Assembly (NCBI GenBank): GCA_023409265.1
Contig: JAEYHZ010000004.1
Coordinates: forward strand, 1-64,000
Length of the DNA stretch: 64,000 nucleotides
Reading direction: 5' to 3'
DNA from: Bacillota bacterium
Lineage (GTDB): Bacteria > Bacillota > Clostridia > Acetivibrionales > DSM-1351
Shown here: positions 50,795-59,788 of the stretch, piece after piece
How the letters are laid out: every line of letters starts with the position of its first letter
Numbering within the stretch: position 1 is the first letter of the stretch
Made by a program: the position numbers and the translations under genes
The notes under the pieces: generated by a model
What the model was told of the DNA's origin: nothing
The model's input: only the letters and a program-made list of their open reading frames with translations
Database searches by the model: none

Positions 50795-51373
50795 ATGGCA
50801 TTTTGGAGATTAAATTTAAAAAATGCATCTACAGGGTATCGGGCTAAAAGGTTTGCAGCTTTTGCTATTGATGCTGTAATTGTTATAACCATAATCTACA
50901 TCGTATTCAGGCTTACGGGAAGGCCGGATTTTGCAGCGGTTCAGCATGCCATGGAGGTGGCAAAAGCGGGTGCTGATGGACCAAACTCTCAACAACTGGC
51001 AAATGAGATGTTTAGTATGTTTAATTCAGCGTATTATGTTTGTATTTTAATATGGTTCACCTATGAGGTTTTGACACAATTGATATTCAATGGCGCTTCT
51101 GCCGGAAAACGGTTAATGAACCTCAGGATTATTCCGATAAATCCAAATAGAAACCTGATACTTCATCATATGCTTTTAATAGTCAGAAGTGCTGTAAAAG
51201 GTTTGTTTTTATGTCTGTTTCAGGGTTTTCCCTTTCTTATTGCCTGCCTTACAATATTCGCCAATCCGGATGGGAGAAGCGGCTTTGACATGTTTGTTAA
51301 AACCTCTGTAAAAAATATAAAGGAGCTGGTTTCTTATGAAAATTGCAGTCAATACGCCGCTCAAGAGCGATGA
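50795..51373 (+). CDS. RDD family membrane protein
   Basis: 192 residues. YRAKRFAAFAIDAVIVITIIYIVF is the RDD-type first helix with its conserved Arg/Asp, and GASAGKRLMNLRII follows the second. Four membrane helices in all. Function unknown. It overlaps the next small gene by 38 bases. AAAGGATGAGGATAT precedes ATG 50795. Confidence 0.85.
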   Translation: MAFWRLNLKNASTGYRAKRFAAFAIDAVIVITIIYIVFRLTGRPDFAAVQHAMEVAKAGADGPNSQQLANEMFSMFNSAYYVCILIWFTYEVLTQLIFNGASAGKRLMNLRIIPINPNRNLILHHMLLIVRSAVKGLFLCLFQGFPFLIACLTIFANPDGRSGFDMFVKTSVKNIKELVSYENCSQYAAQER

Positions 51374-51560
51374 AATTATAAATTTGCTTACTAAATACAA
51401 TGAAGGAAATATCCGGTTCTCTTTTACCGGCAAAAGAGGTATGAAGCTGGAATTTGAGGTTATAGGCATTTTGGGAGAAGCCGCCTGTACGCTTGCTAAA
51501 AATTTGATTAAAGATACAGACTTTGGTAAAATTCTTTATTTCAGAGTTGAAGAGGTATAG
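51336..51560 (+). CDS. small conserved-looking protein of unknown function
   Basis: 74 residues, soluble, not recognised. It has a good ribosome site (AAAGGAGC, ten bases before ATG 51336) inside the end of the RDD gene, so translation is coupled. The alternating hydrophobic pattern (IRFSFTGKRGMKLEFEVIGILGEA) suggests a small alpha/beta fold. Confidence 0.6.
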   Translation: MKIAVNTPLKSDEIINLLTKYNEGNIRFSFTGKRGMKLEFEVIGILGEAACTLAKNLIKDTDFGKILYFRVEEV

Positions 51561-51595
51561 CTTAAAAATTATCTTAAGTGAGTGATGGTACATTT

Positions 51596-51650
51596 CACGC
51601 AGCAAAAAGTTTTTTTATTATTTGTTTGCGTGGACGTACTTTTAGTACGT
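51596..51650. repeat. hairpin pair before the HAD gene
   Basis: CACGCA (51596-51601) with TGCGTG (51627-51632), then ACGTACT-ttt-AGTACGT (51634-51650). The region between has a T-rich run. It may end the RDD transcript or act in the HAD leader. Confidence 0.4.
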
Positions 51651-51672
51651 TGTCGCACAGATAGGAGCTGAA

Positions 51673-52455
51673 ATGATTAGACTAATAGTTTGTGATATGG
51701 ACGGTACGCTGGCTTCTGAAAATAGTCAGCTTCCGTCTGATTTTGCATTGACACTGGAAAAACTGGGAGATAAAAATATAAAATTTGCCATAGCCAGCGG
51801 GCGTCCGTATAAAGCTCTGTATGACATGCTGTCTCCCTATGGAGACGAAATAATTTACATATCGGAAAATGGTGCTTACGTCAGATATAAAAATGAAATA
51901 TTGTATAAGGAGACCTTTGACAAAAAACAAATAAAACAATTTGAAAGATTTTTTACTGGAAGAGATCAAGGCATTATTGCCTGCTGCGGTTATAAATGTT
52001 ATTATATAAAAAACGTAGAAGTTAACTTTAAAGAAGTACTGGACGAGTTCAGGATAGGGTATGAAACAGTAGATGATTTTGGAAACATAAACGACGATAT
52101 TTTCCAGCTTACGGCGTTTTATGAAAACGGAATCAATTCTGTTGAAGATATGCCGGTCTTCCAGGAGATGAGCTGTTTATACCAGGTTGTAAAAACTCAT
52201 TCACATTGGTTGGATATTTATAAAAAACATATTAACAAAGGTACGGGAATTGAGAAGGTTTACAAAAGATTTCGCATATTGCCTGAGGAAACAGTAGCTT
52301 TTGGAGATTTTTTCAATGATATTCCCATGTTTGAAAAGGTCTTCCACAGCTATTGCATGGAGAGTGCTCCGGAGGATGTAAAGAAATACGCCCGATATAT
52401 TGTCAATGGAACTTCCGGAAGTCCGGTAACTCAGATAATCAGAAATATCATATGA
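51673..52455 (+). CDS. Cof-type HAD-superfamily phosphatase
   Basis: 260 residues. Motif I is VCDMDGTLASE, motif II IASGRP, motif III Lys within NKGTGIEKV and motif IV AFGDFFNDIPMFE, the layout of Cof/YwpJ-type sugar or cofactor phosphatases. Substrate unknown; the PTS next door makes a sugar phosphate plausible. ATAGGAGCTGAA precedes ATG 51673. Confidence 0.88.
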   Translation: MIRLIVCDMDGTLASENSQLPSDFALTLEKLGDKNIKFAIASGRPYKALYDMLSPYGDEIIYISENGAYVRYKNEILYKETFDKKQIKQFERFFTGRDQGIIACCGYKCYYIKNVEVNFKEVLDEFRIGYETVDDFGNINDDIFQLTAFYENGINSVEDMPVFQEMSCLYQVVKTHSHWLDIYKKHINKGTGIEKVYKRFRILPEETVAFGDFFNDIPMFEKVFHSYCMESAPEDVKKYARYIVNGTSGSPVTQIIRNII

Positions 52456-52519
52456 GATGTGATGACTGACAGATAAATGTTTTTATACTCCTGAAGATAC
52501 AGTGATAGGTGGAGGACTT

Positions 52520-53503
52520 GTGAGACATTTTAAACGAACGTACTTCTATATAATTTCAATAATATGTATTTTAATTATGGGTATCGTTTTTTATCAAGTT
52601 TATACCTCAAAGGACAATGCTAGTGTCTCTGTAAATAGTTCTGTCATACGACTGGTATGCGTTTATTCAGGCACAAGTGATTATTACAAGGCGTCTCTTG
52701 AAAAAGGTTTAAAAAAAGCTGCCCGGGAACACAATATATGGGTAGATTTTATTAGTCTGAAGCAATATGAGACCGATAAGCATTCTACAGAGCTGGATAA
52801 AGCCATTGCCTCAAAAGTAGACGGAATAATAACTAATATTCCCGACAGTAAAATAGTAAGTCAGTATATTGAAAAAGCCAGTGGCTGCAATATACCTGTA
52901 ATATTAATTGAAAGTGATCTTCCAAACAGCGGCAGGTTGTCATTTGTTGGTACAAACAGCTACGCGTATGGTTTAACCGCCGCAAAGCTTCTTCCCAAAT
53001 CTTCTCAAAAGATCAAAATTGCAAATTTTAAAAATGCTGATATAGATAAATACAATCTGAAAAATCTCGGTTTTAGAAATGCACTTCCCGGGGGCATGGA
53101 AACCGAGATGTTTGTTGTCAATGAGAACAGTGTAATTGAATATACAAATATGGCACAAAGTATTTTTTTAGAGCATTCCGATATTAATTCCTTTTTTTGT
53201 ACCGATGCCGAGAGCACAATCGGGGTGGTACGGGCTATGATAGAATTTAACAAAACAGATTCTTTGGTTATTGGAGCCGGAGATACTGAAGAGATAGTGG
53301 AATATATTAAAAATGGTTTACTTTACGCTTCACTTGTAGAGGATTCGTACTCCATCGGCTACCTGGCGGTAAACTGTATTTTTAATCATATTAATGGTGA
53401 AAACATTTCAGATTCCATAAATCCGGAAATCATAGTTATTACAAAGGATAATGTAGATAAGGTCATTAATGAAAGAAAGGATAAAAGTTACAATGAAAAG
53501 TAA
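52520..53503 (+). CDS. membrane-anchored sugar-binding protein (sensor type)
   Basis: 327 residues. A single N-terminal helix (YFYIISIICILIMGIVFYQVY) without signal-peptidase or lipobox site anchors a type-I periplasmic-binding-protein fold (IRLVCVYSGTSDYYKASLEKGLKKAA, VDGIITNIPD, VILIESDLP, GLTAAKLL). Such proteins next to YesM-type kinases act as extracytoplasmic sugar sensors (as XylFII does for LytS). GTG 52520 is chosen because GGTGGAGG lies just upstream. It overlaps the kinase gene by 35 bases. Confidence 0.85.
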   Translation: MRHFKRTYFYIISIICILIMGIVFYQVYTSKDNASVSVNSSVIRLVCVYSGTSDYYKASLEKGLKKAAREHNIWVDFISLKQYETDKHSTELDKAIASKVDGIITNIPDSKIVSQYIEKASGCNIPVILIESDLPNSGRLSFVGTNSYAYGLTAAKLLPKSSQKIKIANFKNADIDKYNLKNLGFRNALPGGMETEMFVVNENSVIEYTNMAQSIFLEHSDINSFFCTDAESTIGVVRAMIEFNKTDSLVIGAGDTEEIVEYIKNGLLYASLVEDSYSIGYLAVNCIFNHINGENISDSINPEIIVITKDNVDKVINERKDKSYNEK

Positions 53504-55040
53504 AATACGGGGTACGCTTACTTTGAGAAGAAAGACTTTTATTTATTTTTCTTTTGTTTTTGTCATTATAAGTATATTAAGTGCAGCATCCTATTTTGCA
53601 ATGTCAAAAACTTATAAACAATTCAATTCCGTATATACAAATCTCAATATTTTGGATCAGTATTCTGAAGCAATTGATAAAATAAATAGTGAACTTAATA
53701 AATACATCAGCGAAAATGACAGATCCTATATAAGCTTATTTTACCAGGAATACGATGAGCTGCTGTCTGAAATGAATGTCACAGGGCTTATTTTTGCCAG
53801 GCAGGAAGAATATATGCTTTTTGAGAATATAAGAAATATGCTTAAAACCTATGGCGAAGAAGCTGATGGTGCAATTAATGAATATAGAAAACGAAACCTT
53901 GAAGTGTCGTCGGGTAAATTGATTCAAGCTCAAAAAGTCCAGGGATACATGCAGGATACCCTTAATGAATTAACCCTTCTTTCCATTGCTCAAAGCAGGG
54001 TTTTTCAGAAGGCTCTTCTGACACAGATAATTATTTTAAGGGTATGTATATTTGTATTGACCATTTCTACACTTTTGCTATTTCTTTTTATTGCGGCGTA
54101 TTTCAGCAAGGCAGTAGTGAAGCCCATTGACCTGATGGTGAAAATGGCTGATAGAATATCACACGGGAATTTTGATTCGGAGCCCATAAAAATAAATTTT
54201 AATAATGAACTTAAAATATTAGCCGACACTTTGTACCGGATGAGCTACCAAATAAAGAACTATATTGAAGAGATTGAGCAAAAGGTTGAGTATGAAAAAT
54301 TACTGCAGTCCAAGGAAATGGAATATTTGCGGGTGAATGCTCTTCTTCAGGAAACCGAACTTAAACGGCTTCAGGCCCAGGTAAACCCACATTTTCTTTT
54401 TAACACACTTACAACAATCCATCATACGGCCTTTTTGGAAGGAGCTGAGGAAACCTGCGAAATAACTGAGGCTGTTTCAAAAATCCTTCGCTATAATTTA
54501 CGAAAATCCAATACCATTGTACAGTTGAGGGATGAAATCGAAAACATCAGATATTACTTGTATATACAGGAAAAAAGATATAAACACCGGATGAAATTCA
54601 GCTTTGACATCCAGGAGAACCTGATGGATATACCAATTCCCAATATGACTATTCAGCCTATAGTGGAAAATTCTTTTATACATGGGATCGAGAATAGCGA
54701 GAATGGCGGAGAGATCTCCATAGCGGTTTTTCAGGAGCTTGATTATGTCGTGGTGGAGGTAAGGGATAACGGGCCCGGTATTGATAAGGAGAAACTTGAA
54801 AGTATAAGAAATCTGGTGGAGGAACCTGAGGAAAACAGAGCGCATACCTCCAGCATCGGAATCAACAATGTTGTAAAGAGGTTGCAAGCGTTTTATAATA
54901 AAAGATCTCAATTTTACATTGATGGTTCACCAAATGAAGGTACAGTAATCAAGTTTTATTTGCCTGCGGATTTTGAGTACAGAAAGCCAAGGGAGGCAGC
55001 TGCCGATCAGCATTCGATTTTCACGGAGGACATGTCATGA
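53469..55040 (+). CDS. YesM-type sensor histidine kinase
   Basis: 523 residues. Membrane helix 1 (about 25-45), an extracellular helical sensor domain (about 50-175), membrane helix 2 (about 182-205), HAMP, then the His_kinase domain with His308 in LQAQVNPHFLFNTL and HATPase motifs (QPIVENSFIHGIE, VRDNGPGID, SIGINNVVKRL). It probably reads the state of the anchored binding proteins. ATG 53469 with AAGG upstream; ATG 53493 is the alternative. The stop overlaps the regulator start (ATGA). Confidence 0.92.
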   Translation: MKERIKVTMKSKIRGTLTLRRKTFIYFSFVFVIISILSAASYFAMSKTYKQFNSVYTNLNILDQYSEAIDKINSELNKYISENDRSYISLFYQEYDELLSEMNVTGLIFARQEEYMLFENIRNMLKTYGEEADGAINEYRKRNLEVSSGKLIQAQKVQGYMQDTLNELTLLSIAQSRVFQKALLTQIIILRVCIFVLTISTLLLFLFIAAYFSKAVVKPIDLMVKMADRISHGNFDSEPIKINFNNELKILADTLYRMSYQIKNYIEEIEQKVEYEKLLQSKEMEYLRVNALLQETELKRLQAQVNPHFLFNTLTTIHHTAFLEGAEETCEITEAVSKILRYNLRKSNTIVQLRDEIENIRYYLYIQEKRYKHRMKFSFDIQENLMDIPIPNMTIQPIVENSFIHGIENSENGGEISIAVFQELDYVVVEVRDNGPGIDKEKLESIRNLVEEPEENRAHTSSIGINNVVKRLQAFYNKRSQFYIDGSPNEGTVIKFYLPADFEYRKPREAAADQHSIFTEDMS

Positions 55041-56662
55041 TCAAGGTTATTATTGCAGATGATGAATTGCTTGAGAGGGAAGTCTATAAAGTTATAATTA
55101 AAAAGTTTTTTCCGAATATTGAAATAGTTGCCGAAGCAGAAACTGGAAGACAGGCAATTGAACTCTACGATATCCATAAGCCGGACTTGATGCTGATAGA
55201 TGTGAAAATGCCCGGAATAAGCGGCATAGAAGCAATAGGGGAAATACGCAAAAGAAGCAGGATGACTAAATTTATAGTTATATCTGCTTACAATTTTTTT
55301 GACTACGCCAAGGATGCTTTAAAATACGGCGTAGAGGATTATATACTTAAGCCTGTGGCAAAGGATGAATTTGTTAAAATTGTGGGGAATGTAGTCAATA
55401 AAATTGATGAGGAAAAGAGAGAGAGTACAAAAGATCTCCATATGAAGGAAAGATTGCAAAGTATACTTCCTTTATTGGAAAATGAGGTTACCTTTGCCAT
55501 TATGATGGGGGATGATAATAAAATCCAGCAATATGTTCCTCTTCTGAATAAAGATATTTCGGAAGGCTATGTTGCAGTAGGGATGCTGCAGGAAAACAGT
55601 TTTTCAAATATTGATGACATTGGCAGAAAACTTACTATTAAAAGAGTACAGGAATATCTTAAAGAAAGTGTTCCTGAATTAAAGCAGTGCCTCTTAAGTA
55701 ATTTTATTGCAGATAAAATAATATTTATTGTACCCTGGAAAGCCGGCAAAAGCTTTGAACAAGGGGAAATCCATGATATTAAGGGTGACGCCTATAAGAA
55801 AATGTTAAGCATCGGCAATCTGGTTCTTGAGAATTTTAAAGTAAAAATGAACTTCGGAATAGGCGAAGGCTATAAGGATATTACCGGAATCATAAGTTCC
55901 TATAATCAGGCATTGACGGTAATAAACAACATTGATACATTTGGAATTGATATTGTTAATTACGGAGACATAAAAGTTAATGTTGATAAACATTTCAAAT
56001 ATCCTTATGAACTGGAAAAGTTATTAATTGAAAAGATTCGCCTTGGAATTGATGAGCAGGCCATAAACGTATTTTTAAGCATTTTTAATTATATAACTGA
56101 AAGCTTGAACGGTGATATCAACAGAGTAAAATTTGAGATGATGGAGTTATATTTTGTATTATCCAGATTAATTTATGAATTTGAGGAAGATGCTTATTCC
56201 TTCAAGAATTTTAAAGGTATAAAGAATGATTATTACAACATAAGTACCTTGCCGGAGATATATAACATCTTTGTAGAAGATATAAGGAATTTATGCATTA
56301 AATTCAATGATGAAAGAAACAAAAAGGCAAAAAATATACTTTTTGCAGCAATACAGTATATTAAGAAAAACTATATGAAAGAAATTACACTGGAGGAGGT
56401 TGCAAAGTATGTTGGATTTAGCCCCAACTACTTCAGCAGGCTTTTTAAGACCGAGTTTAATCAAAGTTTTATTGACTATCTTACAAATGTGAGGGTTGAG
56501 GCAGCCAAGGAACTGGTTATGGAAAAGGATAAAAGTATAAGTGATATAGCCTGGGAGGTGGGATATCATGACCCGAATTACTTTACCAAGGTTTTTAAAA
56601 AGATTGTCGGATTGACGCCAAGTGAGTATAAGGAAGAAAAATATAATGAAAAGCTTGATTAA
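55037..56662 (+). CDS. YesN-type response regulator, REC plus AraC HTH
   Basis: 541 residues. REC domain with phospho-Asp55 (LMLIDVKMPGISGIEAI) and conserved Lys (YILKPVAKDE); a 300-residue middle region; a C-terminal AraC double HTH (ITLEEVAKYVGFSPNYFSRLFKTEFNQSFIDYL, ISDIAWEVGYHDPNYFTKVFKKIVGLTPSEYK). It would activate sugar-use genes, none of which follow here. It overlaps the kinase by four bases. Confidence 0.93.
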   Translation: MIKVIIADDELLEREVYKVIIKKFFPNIEIVAEAETGRQAIELYDIHKPDLMLIDVKMPGISGIEAIGEIRKRSRMTKFIVISAYNFFDYAKDALKYGVEDYILKPVAKDEFVKIVGNVVNKIDEEKRESTKDLHMKERLQSILPLLENEVTFAIMMGDDNKIQQYVPLLNKDISEGYVAVGMLQENSFSNIDDIGRKLTIKRVQEYLKESVPELKQCLLSNFIADKIIFIVPWKAGKSFEQGEIHDIKGDAYKKMLSIGNLVLENFKVKMNFGIGEGYKDITGIISSYNQALTVINNIDTFGIDIVNYGDIKVNVDKHFKYPYELEKLLIEKIRLGIDEQAINVFLSIFNYITESLNGDINRVKFEMMELYFVLSRLIYEFEEDAYSFKNFKGIKNDYYNISTLPEIYNIFVEDIRNLCIKFNDERNKKAKNILFAAIQYIKKNYMKEITLEEVAKYVGFSPNYFSRLFKTEFNQSFIDYLTNVRVEAAKELVMEKDKSISDIAWEVGYHDPNYFTKVFKKIVGLTPSEYKEEKYNEKLD

Positions 56663-56677
56663 ATGGGGGGAACTTGT

Positions 56678-57781
56678 ATGAAATGGTCCAAACACACTAT
56701 TATCACTTCATTAATTGGTTTTACCATATTTTTACTATTGTCAGGCATTGTTTATATTTATGTTAACAATAACCTCCATGAGGAAAGCAGTAATAAAACC
56801 GAAAGTAAAAGCCACACCTCCGCTAAAAAAGATAAAATAAGGGTTGGGTTTTCAATTGCAACCTATCAGGAAGAGAGATGGCCCATAGACAGGGATATTT
56901 TCATATCAAAGTGTAATGAACTGGGAGCGGAGGTGATTGTACAGTCTGCAAACGGTGATGAAGGACGCCAGTATATGCAGTGCGAAAAGCTGATAGAGCA
57001 GGATATTGATGTGTTGGTAATTATTTCTCAGAACAGTGAAAAATCAGCAGCTATTGTGGATAAGGCAAAAGAAAAAGGAATTCCTGTTGTGGCTTATGAC
57101 AGGCTAATCAGAAACTGTGACATCGATGCTTTTGTTTCCTATGACAATGTTAAAATAGGGGAGCTTCAGGCTGAGTATATTATACAAAAGGAACCTGAGG
57201 GAAATTACGTGCTTCTTGGCGGTGATGAAACAGATTATAATTCAATTCAGATAAAAAAGGGACAGCTTAATGTTTTAACTCCCTATATCGAGAATGGTGA
57301 CATTCAAATAATTGAAGACAAGTGGGTAAGGAATTGGAATCCCTCAGAAGCACGTAAGATAATGTCAGGTGTTGATAAGACTATTAATGCTGTACTGGCT
57401 GCCAACGATGGAATTGCAGGAGGTGTAACACAGGCGTTGGGTGAAAGAAAACTGGCAGGCAAGATCGCTATATCCGGACAGGATGCTGATCTTGCCGGAT
57501 GTCAGAGAATCGTAGAGGAAATTCAAAACATGACTGTTTATACACCCATTAAGGCTGAAGCAGAAGCCTGTGCAGAAATTGCCATTAAAATTGCAAGGGG
57601 ATTGGAGTTTGAGAATAACAGTACAGTTGATAACGGAAAATATTCTGTTCCTACGCTATTACTTACACCTGTTGCTGTTGATAAAAATAATATAATAGAC
57701 ACAGTAATTAAAGACGGCTACCAGAAGTTTGAAGACGTATATAAACATATTCCAAAAAAGGAATGGCCCGTTCAAAAATAG
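56678..57781 (+). CDS. XylF-like sugar-binding protein, membrane anchored
   Basis: 367 residues. One N-terminal helix (IITSLIGFTIFLLLSGIVYIYV) with no lipobox Cys, then a xylose-binding-protein-like fold (IRVGFSIATYQEERWPIDRDIF, EQDIDVLVIISQN, GIPVVAYDRLI, NYVLLGGDETDYNS, AVLAANDGIAGGVTQAL, ISGQDADLAGCQRI). The last motif is typical of D-xylose-binding proteins. No ABC permease or ATPase is adjacent, so a sensing role is inferred. Start ATG 56678 follows GGGGGGA. Confidence 0.87.
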   Translation: MKWSKHTIITSLIGFTIFLLLSGIVYIYVNNNLHEESSNKTESKSHTSAKKDKIRVGFSIATYQEERWPIDRDIFISKCNELGAEVIVQSANGDEGRQYMQCEKLIEQDIDVLVIISQNSEKSAAIVDKAKEKGIPVVAYDRLIRNCDIDAFVSYDNVKIGELQAEYIIQKEPEGNYVLLGGDETDYNSIQIKKGQLNVLTPYIENGDIQIIEDKWVRNWNPSEARKIMSGVDKTINAVLAANDGIAGGVTQALGERKLAGKIAISGQDADLAGCQRIVEEIQNMTVYTPIKAEAEACAEIAIKIARGLEFENNSTVDNGKYSVPTLLLTPVAVDKNNIIDTVIKDGYQKFEDVYKHIPKKEWPVQK

Positions 57782-57803
57782 CGGGATAAATCTCGTCAGC
57801 TGT

Positions 57804-57869
57804 AACGGCATATAATAGAAAAAGGTAAATACAATAGTTGTTGTATTTACCTTGGAAAAGTATGCCGTT
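57804..57869. terminator. bidirectional terminator between convergent genes
   Basis: Outer pair AACGGCATA (57804-57812) / TATGCCGTT (57861-57869); inner perfect 13-bp stem AAGGTAAATACAA (57822-57834) / TTGTATTTACCTT (57841-57853) with loop TAGTTG. It separates the plus-strand sensory cassette from the minus-strand synthetase. Confidence 0.8.
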
Positions 57870-57882
57870 TTACCTATATTTT

Positions 57883-59601
57883 TCAGCCTATGTTTTCAAC
57901 ATATCTCTTGATCTTTTTGGTAGTTGTTTTTGCAAATTCTTCTTCACGAATTGTGAATTCCTTAATACGTTTATACAAAGGCATTAGCTTGTTGATTTCC
58001 TTAATCTCGCTATGAATGAGCTTGTAAACTTCATCATTGGAGATTATATTCAATTTAAGCCTTTCCTTTATTTCGTCAATATCAACCACAATCTGAGCGT
58101 TAACCTCGGTCTCACCTGATTCCTCATAAAAACGGCCCCAAACCAGGCTTTCCTTAACATAAGGACATTTCGCCAGATATGCTTCAACTTCTTCAGGGAA
58201 AATATTTTTACCGTTTTTAGTGACTATAACATTTTTCTTTCTTCCGGTTATATAAACGTAACCTTCTTCATCTATATAGCCCAAATCACCTGTGTACAGG
58301 CGGCCATTTTTGAGTACTTTACTGGTAGCCACAGGGTTCTCATAGTAGCCCAGCATTACGTTATCGCCGCTGATGACAAATTCACCTATACCGTCTTCGC
58401 CCATATTTTCCACCTGAATATCAACTCCTGCAAGGGCCTTTCCCGCTGAATCATGTCTGAAGCCGCGGTCGTTATTTACGGACACTATGGGCGAACATTC
58501 TGTCAGACCGTAACCTTGAACTATTCTGATACCCATGGCACATAAATCATTTGATACATCGGGATTTATAGCTGCAGCACCTGAAATTACGAGTCTTACA
58601 TTTCCTCCAAACACATTGTGCACCTGCTTGAAAAGTTTTCTGCGTATATCAATCTTCAGGAAATAATAAAGAAAATTACTTATTTCCAGAGCAACGTTTA
58701 ACTTGATTTTGCTGAAGTAGCTCTTTGAAGCCTGCTTTATTATCTTCTTGTGCATGTTTTCAAGTATCAAGGGCACCAGCATCAATATTGTAGGCTTGGT
58801 TTCCTGCAGATTCTGAACAATATACTTCAAGCCTTCATTGAAAGAGAAGCAGCAGCCGTTATACATCATAACAAGGAAGTCTGCAGTACATTCGTAAGTA
58901 TGATGTAAAGGCAAAATGCAAAGTGCACTGTCGGTTTCATCAAGATATAGCATTGAACATACCGATCTGACATCTGAGACTATATTTTTACTGGACAGCA
59001 TCACGCCTTTTGCCAAATCAGTGGTGCCGGAGGTGAAAATAAGAGCAACCATTTTATTTTCATCTATTTCCGCGTCCACATAGCGTTTGTCACCATCACT
59101 CACCAGTTCCCTGCCTTTTTCAACAAGGGATGTTAATGAAAGGAATTTTTCGTTTTTGTCTGCTTCCAGATCCATATCTATAAAATACTCAATTGCTGAA
59201 GATTTTGAAAGCTTTTCCATATCACTTCTGTGTTTCGAAGAGAAGACTATTGCACTGACGCCCGCCCTTGAAATCAGATTTTCTATTTCATGAAAAGGAA
59301 GTTCTCTATCCAGAGGTACTACAACTCCAACTCCACCAGTAACAGTAAGGTAAGTTGTACACCATTCTGCTCTGTTTTGGGACAGGATAGCGATTTTCTT
59401 ATCTTTAAGTCCAAGGTTAATTAAGGCTGTACCAAAACAATCAATTTCATTCTTTAATTCAGTGTATGTTTTCCCGTAATATTCACCATTTTTGCCTTTG
59501 ATTAAATATGCGTTTCTAGCTCCAAATAAATTTGCACTTTGGACCATCATATCTTTGAGATCATTGATTTTCCGGGTTTGGTAAATCGGTTCGGCTCTCA
59601 T
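57883..59601 (-). CDS. AMP-forming acyl-CoA synthetase / ligase
   Basis: 572 residues, ANL superfamily. ALIFTSGTTDLAKGVMLS is the ATP-binding loop, GYGLTECSPIVS the A5 motif, YTGDLGYIDEEGYVYITGRKKNVIVTKNGKNIFPEEVEA the A7-A8 region, and TTTKKIKRY holds the A10 lysine. It activates a carboxylic acid, probably a long-chain fatty acid. No dedicated partner gene. ATG 59601 has AAGAGGGGTG upstream. Confidence 0.88.
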   Translation of the reverse strand: MRAEPIYQTRKINDLKDMMVQSANLFGARNAYLIKGKNGEYYGKTYTELKNEIDCFGTALINLGLKDKKIAILSQNRAEWCTTYLTVTGGVGVVVPLDRELPFHEIENLISRAGVSAIVFSSKHRSDMEKLSKSSAIEYFIDMDLEADKNEKFLSLTSLVEKGRELVSDGDKRYVDAEIDENKMVALIFTSGTTDLAKGVMLSSKNIVSDVRSVCSMLYLDETDSALCILPLHHTYECTADFLVMMYNGCCFSFNEGLKYIVQNLQETKPTILMLVPLILENMHKKIIKQASKSYFSKIKLNVALEISNFLYYFLKIDIRRKLFKQVHNVFGGNVRLVISGAAAINPDVSNDLCAMGIRIVQGYGLTECSPIVSVNNDRGFRHDSAGKALAGVDIQVENMGEDGIGEFVISGDNVMLGYYENPVATSKVLKNGRLYTGDLGYIDEEGYVYITGRKKNVIVTKNGKNIFPEEVEAYLAKCPYVKESLVWGRFYEESGETEVNAQIVVDIDEIKERLKLNIISNDEVYKLIHSEIKEINKLMPLYKRIKEFTIREEEFAKTTTKKIKRYVENIG

Positions 59602-59788
59602 TGATTACACCCCTCTTAACAAGCAATAAATGCTTTTTTTTACACTCATATGTTTACCATACTGAACCATTACCCTGAATAGTATGTCAGTCCAAACAGT
59701 ATAGTTTCATATTACCTTCAAACATATACTATAATATAAGTATATTGAAATTAAATCAATATATGAGGCAAATAAAATTTAATTAAAT

